Part shown: one piece after another, positions 18,559 through 28,875 of the stretch
Layout: the number at the start of each line of letters is the position of its first letter
Position numbering within the stretch: position 1 is the first letter of the stretch
Notes under the pieces: model-generated
Database searches by the model: none
What the model was told of the DNA's origin: nothing
The model's input: the letters and a program-made list of their open reading frames with translations, nothing else
Assembly: GCA_902623175.1 (NCBI GenBank)
Contig: CACNSR010000011.1
Location: 1-64,000, forward strand
Source of the DNA: Halieaceae bacterium
Lineage (GTDB): Bacteria; Pseudomonadota; Gammaproteobacteria; Pseudomonadales; Halieaceae
Direction: 5' to 3'
Length of the DNA stretch: 64,000 nt
Position numbers and translations under genes: made by a program

Positions 18559-20526
18559 ATGACCCAGCGCACTTCCCCCCGCTTCACCATCGATAAAGCG
18601 GTGTTCTTCCCCGCACTGATTCTGCTCTTTGGTGCCATCCTGATGGTGCTGACGATCCCCGAGAAAGGGAGCAACCCGTTTGCCGGGCTGCAAGCGCTGA
18701 TTGTGGATACCGCAAGCTGGTTTTATGTCTTGATCGTGACGCTAATTGCTGTGATCGTCATTTATCTTGCGCTATCTCGCTACGGCGACATCAAGCTAGG
18801 ACCCGATCATGCGGAGCCGGCCTACAGCTATATTTCCTGGTTCGCGATGTTGTTTTCGGCGGGTATCGGTATCGGTATGATGTTTTACGGTATCGCCGAG
18901 CCCGTCATGCATTTCTTGGCGCCGCCGAACGGACCTGGGGGCACGCCGGCTGCCGCCACCGAGGCGATCCAGATCAGCTACTTTCATTGGGGTTTCAATG
19001 CGTGGGCGATCTACGCCATCGTCGCACTGATTCTCGCTTACTTCGCTTACCGGCATGAACTGCCCCTGACGCTGCGCTCCGCCTTCTATCCACTTATTGG
19101 CGAGCGGATCCACGGACCAATGGGTGCGTCCGTGGATGTCTTCGCGGTGATCTGCACGACCTGCGGCATCTCGGTCAGTCTCGGTCTGGGGGTGCTGCAG
19201 ATCAATACCGGTTTCAATTATCTGTTCGGTTTGCCGATCGATGTCTGGGTACAGGTCGGGCTTATTTTTGCCACGATGGCGCTGGCCACGATCTCGGTGG
19301 TCCTCGGGCTGGATACCGGTATCAAACGCCTGTCTGAGATCAATATCGTGCTGGCGATGCTGCTTCTGGTGCTCATATTACTCACGGGACCAACCGCCCT
19401 CCTGATGGCGGGCACGCTCCAAAATTTTGGTGCCTACGTCGCGAGCCTCGTTCCCCGCACACTCGATATGTATGTCTACGAACCCACTGACTGGTTCGGT
19501 GGGTGGACCATTTTCTATTGGGGCTGGTGGATCAGCTGGGCGCCCTTTGTCGGTGTCTTCGTCGCGCGCATCTCCCGCGGGCGAACAATTCGAGAGTTCC
19601 TCATTGGTGTGACGCTGGTACCCACCTTGTTCATCTGTTTGTGGATGGGGGTGTTGGGTGGCAGCGCCTTGGAGCTCATCACCAACCAGGGGTTTGAGGA
19701 GTTGGGCACCGGGGTGCAGGAGAATCCAGCGGTGGGTTTATTCCGCTTTCTCGAGTACCTGCCCGCGACCGAGATGCTGAGCGTCATCTCTTTGATAATG
19801 ATTGTGATCTTCTTTGTCACCTCTGCGGATAGCGGCGCCATGGTGCTCAACATGTTGAGTGCCAAAGGAGTGGATAACACCCCCGCCCTGCAGCGTACTT
19901 TGTGGACGATGGTCATTGCGTTGGCCGCGTCACTCCTGCTCCTTGGCGGTGGGTTGCAGGCGCTGCAGACCGCGACGATTGCCAGTGCGCTGCCGTTTGC
20001 GATTGCCATGCTCGGTGCGTTCTGGGGCTTTGGTCGCGCCATCGTGGCCGACGGCGCCAAGCGCCAGGCACACTCTATTCATGCGCCACCCGAGATGGCG
20101 GCTGAAGGCTGGCGTGATCGCCTGCGATTGCTGCTGGATTATCCCGATGACCGGACCGTTCAAACCTTTCAGCGCAACACCGTGCACGCTGCGATGCAGT
20201 CGTTTGCCAGTGAATTGGCACAACGTGGCGTGGGGGCGAGAGTCGTGGCGGAAGATGATGCTCTCTCTGTACGCCTAGAGGTCTCTCATGGCGAGGAGGT
20301 TGACTTCAGCTATGAGGTGCGAGCAAGTCGTCACTCGCTACCCGATGCCTCGATCGGTGTGGCCGAGAGCAGTGCTCAAGCTGAGAGCTTCTTTCGCGCC
20401 GAGGTACACCTCGCGGAGGGCGGCCAGGACTATGACGTGATGGGCTGGTCTCAGGAGCAGGTCATTGTCGATATCCTCAACCAGTATGAGGATCACTTGC
20501 ACTTCCTACACACGCTGCGGGAGTAG
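18559..20526 (+). CDS. BCCT family (betaine/choline/carnitine) transporter
   Basis: SWFAMLFSAGIGIGMMFYGIAEPVMHF; GWWISWAPFVGVFVARISRGRTIREFL. Confidence 0.93.
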   Translation: MTQRTSPRFTIDKAVFFPALILLFGAILMVLTIPEKGSNPFAGLQALIVDTASWFYVLIVTLIAVIVIYLALSRYGDIKLGPDHAEPAYSYISWFAMLFSAGIGIGMMFYGIAEPVMHFLAPPNGPGGTPAAATEAIQISYFHWGFNAWAIYAIVALILAYFAYRHELPLTLRSAFYPLIGERIHGPMGASVDVFAVICTTCGISVSLGLGVLQINTGFNYLFGLPIDVWVQVGLIFATMALATISVVLGLDTGIKRLSEINIVLAMLLLVLILLTGPTALLMAGTLQNFGAYVASLVPRTLDMYVYEPTDWFGGWTIFYWGWWISWAPFVGVFVARISRGRTIREFLIGVTLVPTLFICLWMGVLGGSALELITNQGFEELGTGVQENPAVGLFRFLEYLPATEMLSVISLIMIVIFFVTSADSGAMVLNMLSAKGVDNTPALQRTLWTMVIALAASLLLLGGGLQALQTATIASALPFAIAMLGAFWGFGRAIVADGAKRQAHSIHAPPEMAAEGWRDRLRLLLDYPDDRTVQTFQRNTVHAAMQSFASELAQRGVGARVVAEDDALSVRLEVSHGEEVDFSYEVRASRHSLPDASIGVAESSAQAESFFRAEVHLAEGGQDYDVMGWSQEQVIVDILNQYEDHLHFLHTLRE

Positions 20527-20546
20527 ATCAGCGCCCGAATGGCGGT

Positions 20547-21383
20547 TTATTTAACTATCGTGACAGGGTGAATCGGCGCTTTGTTCCGATCGGGGTTAAT
20601 CTTTAGCATGTGAGGGATCATGGCATTGAGCGCGGCCTGCCGGTTCTCCGGAGCGGGGTGTGTACTAAGAAACTCCGCGGGCCGCTCGTCGTTAAGGTCT
20701 CCCATTTTTTGCCAAAGTGTGACCGCGGCTTCAGGGTCATAGCCCGCCTTGGTCGCCAAAACCATACCCATCACGTCGGCTTCGTTCTCGGCATCGCGAC
20801 TGTTGGGGAGTGTGAGGGCCACGTTGGCAAGCACCGAGGCCCCAGCCATCGCCACGCGACTGTTGTCTGAGGCTGCACCAATGACTGCCATCCCTGTAGC
20901 TGTGGCCATTGCCCGCGACATCCGCTCTGCGGTGTGGTTCGCCAGCGCATGCGAAATTTCGTGGCCCATGATTTGCGCAAATTCATCATCGGTGAGCTGG
21001 AGCTTGTCGAACAGTCCCGTGTAGACCGCCATGCGACCCCCCGCCATGCACCAGGCGTTAACGGTCTCCGCGTCATCGACAATAGCAACACTCCATTTCC
21101 AGTCTGCGCTGGTTGAGAAGTCGGCGACGGCAATAGATACCAATCGCCCAGTGATCCGAGCGACCCTCGCAACCCTTAGCGGATCGCCGACCAGTTTGTC
21201 CTCGTCGTCCAACTGCCGGACGGTATCCATGTAAGCCGCCTCTGACTCGATAATTGCGGCATCGGGAGAGATGATGATGAATTGAGTGCGCCCGGTCGGG
21301 CTCACCGCACAGCTGCATAGGAGCATTGAAACTGCAAAAAGGGCCCAGTATTTGGTGCGCATAATAATTTTGTCGCGGCACAT
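20547..21383 (-). CDS. M48 family metalloprotease lipoprotein
   Basis: Lipobox-like LLCSCAVS; zinc motif HEISHALANH; internal ATG MRTKYW at 21359 is an alternative start. Confidence 0.88.
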   Translation of the reverse strand: MCRDKIIMRTKYWALFAVSMLLCSCAVSPTGRTQFIIISPDAAIIESEAAYMDTVRQLDDEDKLVGDPLRVARVARITGRLVSIAVADFSTSADWKWSVAIVDDAETVNAWCMAGGRMAVYTGLFDKLQLTDDEFAQIMGHEISHALANHTAERMSRAMATATGMAVIGAASDNSRVAMAGASVLANVALTLPNSRDAENEADVMGMVLATKAGYDPEAAVTLWQKMGDLNDERPAEFLSTHPAPENRQAALNAMIPHMLKINPDRNKAPIHPVTIVK

Positions 21384-21505
21384 TAGTCAGCTCTTTCTGA
21401 TCCCACTGTCATAGTCAGCCAGCTTAGCGAAAGCCGTGTTCAATTTCTGGGTATTTATCACGCTGCAGCGCTTCATGCCAGCGGCATCTCACGTCGCGGC
21501 GGATT

Positions 21506-22516
21506 TTATCCTGGCTCCGACTCGGCGCCTGCGGTCACACGCAGCAAGCCGCGATACACGCCCTGCGCATTTGATTCGCCGGTTATCACGCGATACACAT
21601 CCTCACTGATCGGTAAACTGATGCCTTTTTCCCGAGCCAGCTCAATAACCGTTGGGGCGCTTTTTACGCCCTCGGCCACCATGTGCATGCTGTCGATGAT
21701 GTCCTCGATCGAACGCCCTTTTGCCAGCTCTATGCCGACATGGCGATTCCGGCTCTGCGGGCTGGTGCAGGTTGCGATCATGTCGCCCATGCCCGCCAGT
21801 CCCGCAAAGGTCTCGGCCTTACCGCCGAGCGCCTCACCGAGCCTGCTCATCTCGGCCAGACCGCGGGTAATTAGCGCCGCGCGGGTGTTGTCACCCGCGC
21901 CCAGTCCGTCGCCCATGCCCACCGCAATAGCAATAATATTTTTCAACACCCCCCCCAGCTCGCACCCGATGACGTCCTGATTGGTGTATACGCGGAACAG
22001 ACCATTGTTCAGAGTGGGCTGTAACGCGAGGGCAGCGTCGTGCGCCTCGAGTGCCAGCACACTGGCTGCCGCCTGGCCTAGGACAATCTCGCGGGCGAGG
22101 TTGGGTCCGGTCAGGACCCCGGGAATGCTATTAGGCGCCACGTCACGGATGATCTCGGTCATGCGCATCCGGCTGCCCTTCTCCAACCCCTTACTCAAAC
22201 TAATCACGGGAATGCCTCGCGGCATATCGGGAAGGGCGCTCACCAGCGCCTCGCGGAAGTGGCTACTGGGCACGGCAATCAATACGGCGTCAGCGTTCTT
22301 AACCGCCACGTTCAGCGCAGCCGTAGCGGTGAGCTTGGGGTTTAGCGTGGCGTCCGCCAGATAGCGTGTGTTGGTGTGGTGTTGGTTGATTTGATCGACG
22401 ATCTGCGCGTCACGTGCCCAAAGCATGGCCTCGCATTGGCGGCTGATCACCGAGGCGGTGGTGGTGCCCCAGGAGCCCCCACCGAGGACGGCGATCTTAG
22501 AGCGTTTCACGGGCAA
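21506..22516 (-). CDS. gpsA: NAD(P)H-dependent glycerol-3-phosphate dehydrogenase
   Basis: KIAVLGGGSWGTTTASVI, SLSKGLE, GPNLAREI, GVLKNIIAIAVGMGDGLGAGDNTRAALITRGLAEM. Confidence 0.95.
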   Translation of the reverse strand: MPVKRSKIAVLGGGSWGTTTASVISRQCEAMLWARDAQIVDQINQHHTNTRYLADATLNPKLTATAALNVAVKNADAVLIAVPSSHFREALVSALPDMPRGIPVISLSKGLEKGSRMRMTEIIRDVAPNSIPGVLTGPNLAREIVLGQAAASVLALEAHDAALALQPTLNNGLFRVYTNQDVIGCELGGVLKNIIAIAVGMGDGLGAGDNTRAALITRGLAEMSRLGEALGGKAETFAGLAGMGDMIATCTSPQSRNRHVGIELAKGRSIEDIIDSMHMVAEGVKSAPTVIELAREKGISLPISEDVYRVITGESNAQGVYRGLLRVTAGAESEPG

Positions 22517-24854
22517 CGTCCCTCAGGGTGCTGGCGCCGCGGTCGGCAATACTCAGTGCGCGAATCACCTCAAGGCGACGAATCAGCTGGTTCAGCGCCT
22601 CCGCCTGACGAGATCGGCCGTCGGCATCGTTGAGCAGCCCGCGGCTCACGAGCATTTTCCACGCATTTGCAAAAAGCAGTTTTCCAATCGAGGCCTCGCT
22701 GCTGATCCGGCGTTGCAAGTATGCCTGCTTGCCGTAGCTCATGCACCGCTCGATGAAAGCGTCCTCCTCCATCGGCTCTTCGCCTGAATGGCGTATCAGA
22801 ATATCGGTGCCAATGCTGTAGGCCTCGGCAAAAACGGTGAGCGCCACGTGCCCCAGTTTGGGTGAGAGCCGATTCATGATAAGTCGCGCATTGTCGGGGC
22901 TCTCGCTCAACAAGGCCTGCCAGTCGGGCTCGTCACGACGTAGCTCGCCGTCGATCTGTTGCTCGAATAATTGGGTGTCAGGGTAGAAGAACTCGAATTT
23001 AAAGAGATCCCGTAGCTCTTGTACCTCGGACCAGAACTGCGAAAGTGATTCGCTGCTATCACGTTGCTCGCTGACAGCTAATAGTGCCAGCTCTGCGACC
23101 GCGCGCGTGAGAAAGAAATGCACAATGGTATTGCGGTAGAAGCTGGCAATGGGCGCCTGGCCGTCAGCGATGCCGTAGACTGTCTCCGGCCCGCCGCCGA
23201 ATCGCGTGATGATGCCCTCTTCCATCATGTTCGCCAGCAGACTGCCGATCTCCTTCGCATAATTGAGGTTGAAGTCGGGAGACAGCCTAACGCCTCGGGC
23301 AGTAGCCCACTCGGTCATGATCGAGACCTCGTTGACGATTTCAGGCTCGGTTAAGGCCCGAGGAAAGGCGCCTAACAGCGCAGTGGAGACGACTGCTGGG
23401 AAAGTTGCGGGTGTAATGCGGTTGGCCTCCACAGCCACCTGAAAGGCGATCTTCGAGATCGCTAACTGGTCCTCGGGATCAGGTGCTGCGTCAAGGCGGA
23501 CAGGCTCGCCGAAGTCCACATGAATTCGGCCCATGGGGCGGGCGAGACTTTTCAGGTAGCGCACCATCCAGCCCACAGATTCTGGAGCCTTGGGTGCGCC
23601 CGACTGCTCGCGGGCGTACTCTTCCGCATCTCTCACCAGGTCATAGGAAACCGACACGGGGATAATGTGAATGTCACGTGAGCCCGCGTGGTGTGCGCCC
23701 TCCAGTACGTATTTGAGTAGCCCGTATTTGGGTGGCATCAACTTGCCGAGCCTCGAGCGCGTGCCCTCAAATGACCAGGTCATCGGGAAGCGCTTTTCCA
23801 TCAAATAGCCGATGTACTGCTTGAGGCTGAGTTTGTAGACCTCGTTGTCCTGAAAACTGCGACGAATGAAGATGCCGCCCGCCCGGCGTAGGAAGAAGCC
23901 CAGGATCGGGATATTCAGATTGGCGCCCCCGAAGAAATGCGGCATCGGGAAGTCATTGTCGAACAGGATTTTCGGCACCACGAATCCGTCGATGTAGGTT
24001 TTGTGGGTCCACAACAGGGCCGAGGGATAGTGGCGCACAATGTGTCTGATCCGTTCGAGGTCATTCGGGTCGTAGTGCAGCGTTTTCTCGTAGCCCAACC
24101 CCAGACCGATACCACACAGCTTGGCCCACACATCGAGCCAGAAGCGGGTGGGGATCGAAATCATCTCCCGCAGATATTCGCTGGCTTCCGTCCTCACCGC
24201 CTTGGTCGATTGTTCCGTCTCATTGGCGATGTCCAGCAGACCCGCCCGGAAGGCACGGTTGTTGCGAATACTCTGGTGAACATAGCGAGGCACTTTGTAG
24301 CGACCGCCAATTAACTGACGCTCCGCAATATCAATGACTACCGCGGCCTGCCTCGCGACAAACACCGCGAAGTCCTCAGGCTTATCGGCGTCCAATAATC
24401 CTGTTTTGGCCTGAAACCGTTCGGCGAGGTCGCGATTCGCCCCTGGTTCGCCAAGGGTGAGATGGACGCGCTCGGGGTTCAGTCTGGCGACACGATTAGC
24501 CAGCCAGCCAGGGGGTCTGCGCTCTCCGCCACGGAGAGCGTCGCGTAATCGAGGCCCGGTGCTGGCGCCTCTCTCAGCTTGTAACCACGATACCCTGAGC
24601 GGTGCCACTATGGCGCCCGGATGTTGCTGAAGCGTCTCTGATAGCTTCTCCACATTCAGCGTTTTGCGGTCGTCTCGCAAATCCAGCAACACGACCGTGT
24701 GGTTGGAAGCTTGGTTGTCGTGCGCGGCGATCCACTGCTCGAGTACCTGTCGCTCAAACCGCCGCGTCGTGTCTAGCAGAAAAATAACGTGCTGGGCGGA
24801 GGGTGGCCAGGGATTGTGGGCAAGCTGAACCTGCAGCGCGGTGGCCAGACTCAC
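22497..24854 (-). CDS. plsB: Glycerol-3-phosphate 1-O-acyltransferase
   Basis: Acyltransferase motifs LLWTHKTYIDGFVVP, GGIFIRRSFQDNEVYK, FPMTWSFEGTRSRLGKLMPPKYGLLKYV. Confidence 0.92.
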   Translation of the reverse strand: MSLATALQVQLAHNPWPPSAQHVIFLLDTTRRFERQVLEQWIAAHDNQASNHTVVLLDLRDDRKTLNVEKLSETLQQHPGAIVAPLRVSWLQAERGASTGPRLRDALRGGERRPPGWLANRVARLNPERVHLTLGEPGANRDLAERFQAKTGLLDADKPEDFAVFVARQAAVVIDIAERQLIGGRYKVPRYVHQSIRNNRAFRAGLLDIANETEQSTKAVRTEASEYLREMISIPTRFWLDVWAKLCGIGLGLGYEKTLHYDPNDLERIRHIVRHYPSALLWTHKTYIDGFVVPKILFDNDFPMPHFFGGANLNIPILGFFLRRAGGIFIRRSFQDNEVYKLSLKQYIGYLMEKRFPMTWSFEGTRSRLGKLMPPKYGLLKYVLEGAHHAGSRDIHIIPVSVSYDLVRDAEEYAREQSGAPKAPESVGWMVRYLKSLARPMGRIHVDFGEPVRLDAAPDPEDQLAISKIAFQVAVEANRITPATFPAVVSTALLGAFPRALTEPEIVNEVSIMTEWATARGVRLSPDFNLNYAKEIGSLLANMMEEGIITRFGGGPETVYGIADGQAPIASFYRNTIVHFFLTRAVAELALLAVSEQRDSSESLSQFWSEVQELRDLFKFEFFYPDTQLFEQQIDGELRRDEPDWQALLSESPDNARLIMNRLSPKLGHVALTVFAEAYSIGTDILIRHSGEEPMEEDAFIERCMSYGKQAYLQRRISSEASIGKLLFANAWKMLVSRGLLNDADGRSRQAEALNQLIRRLEVIRALSIADRGASTLRDVARETL

Positions 24855-26510
24855 TCAGTGCCTCGTGGCCGGAGCCTCTGGGTCGAAGCCGTTCTTTGAG
24901 CCGGCTGACCGCGCTCCGTTGCGGCTGACACCGCGTTTGCCGCGACGTGCTGACGGCACACTGTCTTGTTCGCTCGGCTCGATTGCGGCCTTTTTGAGCC
25001 TGGGTTTACTCCGTCGGCCGCGCACCTCGGGCTTCAGGTCATCAGGCGTATAGCGTCGCGCGTTGGCGGTCTCTTCTGCGGAGAGCTCTGGCTGGCCCAG
25101 CGTTCGCAGAAAGGCATTTCGCACTTCGGCTACGTGGTCATCGATGTTTGCAACAGACCAATTGGTGGTCTGAATGGCCGGCAGGATGTCGATGTGCACG
25201 GTACCGCTGCGGAAGATTTTGTCCCCCTTGGGAGAGATATCTCCAGAGTTGTGAATGACGACCGGCACAATGGGCACACCTGACTGAATCGCCACGTGGA
25301 AGCCGCCCTTTTTAAAGGCTCCCAGTTTCCGCGTTGGGGCACGGGTGCCCTCTGGCGCGATGACGAGGCTTTTCTTTTCCTCTTGCATCGCCTTTACCAG
25401 CGGCTTCATGGTCTCGATCGCCGCCCGTCGGTCGCTGCGATCAATAAATACGACACCTGCTGCGCCCATCAAGGGGCCGACGACAGGAAGATTTTTTAGC
25501 TCCCGTTTACCGACGCCTACAATGTCCCGGCGGATTAAGCTGGCCATGATCAGCATGTCAGCATTGCTTTGGTGGTTGAACATAAAGATCGCCGGACGCT
25601 GTTTCCAGAGGTGTTCGCGGCCGCGCACATCGAGATCTAATCCGATGAGCGCGCTAGCGGTCTCGGCGAACAGGGAAATCGAAAAGTTGAGAGAGTCCCG
25701 CCGTGAGCCACTCAAGGCATAGAGCGGCAAGCCCATCATGAAGCTCCCCACGAGCGATCCGGTTGCGGCGAGTGAGCGCGCGACCTGACTGCCTGTGGCG
25801 TTACCGCGGCTGCTGAAGTCAGCCATCGGCCAACCGGCTTCGCGGGCGGTCTTCTTCAGTTCGCGACTGCCGTTTAACACTACCGGGCGCCCTGCTGTTT
25901 CCAACAATTCAATATCGTCGATGCTATCGCTATAGAAGAAACAATTTTCCAGATCGCCACCTTGTTGCGCTAGGAACCGTTCAGCGGCATGCACCTTGCC
26001 GATGCCAAAACAGGTGGGCTGCACGACACCACCCGTGAACTGCCCGTCCTCGACTACGAGATCCGTCGCATAGACATGCTCGATGCCGAGGTCTTTCGCC
26101 GCGGGCAGCACCTGATACGGTGTGGCTGAGCTGATGATTGAGATGCTGTGACCGGCCGCGCGGTGCGCCTCGATGAGTTGTCGAGCCTCGGGGTAAATCA
26201 GTTTGGCAATCGCTCTGCGAAACAGTCGCTCGCTGTTGGCCACGTAATCCGTCTCTGAGCGCCCTGCAAGATATTGGGCGTGGACCGCCATCAGTGCCGA
26301 GAAGCCCAAGGATCCAATGCCAAAGCGGGTGGTCGCTTGAGTCAACTGCACCAAGTCTGCTGGTGAGATCTCGCCTCGGGCGATTTGATCTTTAAGAAAC
26401 GCAGTCGCGGAGTAGCCCGAGATGATGGTCCCGTCAAAATCAAAAACCGCGCAGGTTTTAGGGCCTTGCTCGGCATCAGCAATGTTGTGGAGCAGACTGG
26501 AAAATGACAC
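24855..26510 (-). CDS. HAD-IB phosphatase / 1-acylglycerol-3-phosphate acyltransferase (PlsC) fusion protein
   Basis: N-terminal FDFDGTIISGYSATAFL and FFYSDSIDDIELL; C-terminal MFNHQSNADMLI, APEGTRAPTRKLGAFKKGGFHVA. Confidence 0.92.
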   Translation of the reverse strand: MSFSSLLHNIADAEQGPKTCAVFDFDGTIISGYSATAFLKDQIARGEISPADLVQLTQATTRFGIGSLGFSALMAVHAQYLAGRSETDYVANSERLFRRAIAKLIYPEARQLIEAHRAAGHSISIISSATPYQVLPAAKDLGIEHVYATDLVVEDGQFTGGVVQPTCFGIGKVHAAERFLAQQGGDLENCFFYSDSIDDIELLETAGRPVVLNGSRELKKTAREAGWPMADFSSRGNATGSQVARSLAATGSLVGSFMMGLPLYALSGSRRDSLNFSISLFAETASALIGLDLDVRGREHLWKQRPAIFMFNHQSNADMLIMASLIRRDIVGVGKRELKNLPVVGPLMGAAGVVFIDRSDRRAAIETMKPLVKAMQEEKKSLVIAPEGTRAPTRKLGAFKKGGFHVAIQSGVPIVPVVIHNSGDISPKGDKIFRSGTVHIDILPAIQTTNWSVANIDDHVAEVRNAFLRTLGQPELSAEETANARRYTPDDLKPEVRGRRSKPRLKKAAIEPSEQDSVPSARRGKRGVSRNGARSAGSKNGFDPEAPATRH

Positions 26511-26646
26511 GACAGACTCGACTTCGCGTATGCTGGCTATCAGACAGTATTAGCACCTTACACGCCTGTCTGTGAGAGCTCCAAACGTAAAAAACCCACA
26601 AGCTTTAATGCTTTAACGTGATGAAGAAAACGGGGCTTTGATCACG

Positions 26647-27981
26647 ATGGATTACGGGTTCATGACGTTGCTACCCACCTTGCTGGTGCTGGGTCTGGCG
26701 ATCTGGAGTCGTCGCACGCTTGAATCGGTGCTTGCAGGGGCTTTATTTGCCTTTTTCATAATTGACGGGCGCGGCTTTCTTGATGCCATGGCGGAGGCAA
26801 CGCTGGCAACACTGATGACCGAGGATGTGGCCTGGGTCATGCTGGTCTGCGGGTTATACGGTGGTTTTATCGGGTTATTGGTTAAAGGCGGGGGGTCCTA
26901 TGCTTTTGGCCGGGCGGTGATGAGGCGCATAGAGACCAAGCGTGGCGGCCTGCTCGCCACCTGGGGTCTTGGCTTGGTGATTTTTCTGGACGACTACCTG
27001 AACTCATTAACAGTGGGTGCAACCATGAAAGCGGTGACTGATCGCTTCCGCACTTCGCGCGCCATGCTTGCTTACGTCGTGGATTCCACCGCAGCACCTC
27101 TGTGTTTGCTGGTTCCTTTATCCAGCTGGGGCGCCTATTTCGCCAGCCTGCTGGAGCAAAACGGTGTGGCTTCTGAGGGTCAGGGCCTCTCGGTGTTCAT
27201 CGATACCATTCCCTATATCTTCTACCCCATGGTTGCTTTGTTGATCGTCCCGCTGGTGGCGCTGGGGATTATGCCCCTGATCGGGGCGATGCGCCGCGCG
27301 GAGGCGCATGCCGAGACCACGGGTGAACTCGGTATTTTTGAAGACGATGCGCTGGCAGTGGAGGAGCGCGCGCGCGGCGGTATGAGCGTGTTCCTCTTCC
27401 CCATCATTGCGATGGTTTTCTTCACGGTGTTTCCGAGCATCGATTTACTGCGGGGTATCATTGCGGGAATTTTGGCGACCTTTGTCCACTATGCACTGGT
27501 GCGCGTCATGCCTGTGGGTGAGTTGTTCGATACCTGTATCGACGGCATCAAGTCTATGGTACCGGTGCTGGCGATGCTGCTGACGCTATTTGTGTTTGTG
27601 GAGGCCAACGATCGTCTCGGTCTCACGCCCTACGTCATCGATGCAGTGTCACCTTTCATGACCGCGCAGCTGTTACCGGTTGTGGTATTTGTAACCGTGT
27701 CGCTGCTCTCGTTCACCACGGGATCCAACTGGGGTGTAATTGCTATTACCATGCCCATTGCTTTCCCATTGGCGCAGGCCTTCGAGGTCAGTATTCCGCT
27801 AGTGATGGGGGCATTGTTCTCCGCTAGTGGCTTTGGCTCCCATGCCTGTTTCTACTCGGATTCGACGGTGCTCTCGGCACAGGGAGCGGGTTGCCGAACT
27901 CATGAGCACGCGATCACCCAACTTCCCTATGCGTTGTTGGGTGCGGCGGTCGCGGCTATCCTTTTTATTGTGATGGCGTGA
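26647..27981 (+). CDS. NhaC-family Na+/H+ antiporter
   Basis: Multiple hydrophobic segments; GLGLVIFLDDYLNSLTVGATMKAVTDRF; TTGSNWGVIAITMPIAFPLA. Confidence 0.88.
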   Translation: MDYGFMTLLPTLLVLGLAIWSRRTLESVLAGALFAFFIIDGRGFLDAMAEATLATLMTEDVAWVMLVCGLYGGFIGLLVKGGGSYAFGRAVMRRIETKRGGLLATWGLGLVIFLDDYLNSLTVGATMKAVTDRFRTSRAMLAYVVDSTAAPLCLLVPLSSWGAYFASLLEQNGVASEGQGLSVFIDTIPYIFYPMVALLIVPLVALGIMPLIGAMRRAEAHAETTGELGIFEDDALAVEERARGGMSVFLFPIIAMVFFTVFPSIDLLRGIIAGILATFVHYALVRVMPVGELFDTCIDGIKSMVPVLAMLLTLFVFVEANDRLGLTPYVIDAVSPFMTAQLLPVVVFVTVSLLSFTTGSNWGVIAITMPIAFPLAQAFEVSIPLVMGALFSASGFGSHACFYSDSTVLSAQGAGCRTHEHAITQLPYALLGAAVAAILFIVMA

Positions 27982-28075
27982 GTGCTTTGTTGCAGATTTT
28001 GGCACACCCAGCGTTGTATTGGAGCTGTCTCTGGTCGCTTTGTACTGCTACCGAAGGTTGAGAGAAGAAACGATA

Positions 28076-28822
28076 ATGAAACGCTTAAGATCGCTGTGGC
28101 TTCGCAATCAGGTTAAACCCCTTGTGGCGTGGCGCGCCATGCGCGAGTTGCTCAAAAACCCTGACGACACCACGCAGGTGTTCCACATCATTGAAGCGCT
28201 CAAGGGCGACAGCCTGGGTGCCGCCGTGGGGCGCTTGAGGTCAAGTGATCGCGGCCGCGCTCTCCTGCAAAAAAAGCCCGATATTGTCAGCAAGCTCAAT
28301 GACCGCGAGTGGCTTTTAAGCCTACCCACAAACAGCATCGGACGTGCCTATTATGAATTTGTCCACGCCGAGGATCTCTCAGCCGACGGATTGATTGCTT
28401 CCAGTCACACGTCCGCGCGAGAAGACATTTATCGCATGCTATCTGACGATGAAGTCTGGCTGGCCGACCGACTGCGAGACATTCACGACCTGCAGCATGT
28501 TATGACGGGCTACGGGCGGGATCCGGTAGGCGAGCTGAGCCTGCTTTCCTTTATGAAGACCCAAACCCCTAACCGAGGCATCAGCTTTATCGTGTGGATC
28601 GCCAAGTGGAAGTATCTTCGCGAGGTGCCGCAGTTTGATGTGCGACCGCTGATTTGGGAAGGTGCCCAGATCGCCCAGCAGGCGATCTGGATGGCTGAGA
28701 TCGAATGGGAGGAGCGGCTTGCTGAACCAATCGACGCGGTGCGAGCGGAGCTCGGGTTCCAGCCACCTCATCAATATCAGCGCCTTCGGGAGCAAGCGCC
28801 CCAACTACTCTTTGCGGCGTGA
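28076..28822 (+). CDS. Coq4 family protein (ubiquinone biosynthesis-related)
   Basis: Characteristic RLRDIHDLQHVMTGYGRDPVGELSLLSF motif; internal ATG MKRLRS used. Confidence 0.85.
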   Translation: MKRLRSLWLRNQVKPLVAWRAMRELLKNPDDTTQVFHIIEALKGDSLGAAVGRLRSSDRGRALLQKKPDIVSKLNDREWLLSLPTNSIGRAYYEFVHAEDLSADGLIASSHTSAREDIYRMLSDDEVWLADRLRDIHDLQHVMTGYGRDPVGELSLLSFMKTQTPNRGISFIVWIAKWKYLREVPQFDVRPLIWEGAQIAQQAIWMAEIEWEERLAEPIDAVRAELGFQPPHQYQRLREQAPQLLFAA

Positions 28823-28875
28823 AGCCATAAGTAGTTCTGCTAACCTACGCTAAGTCTTGTGAGCAGGCGGTAGCC

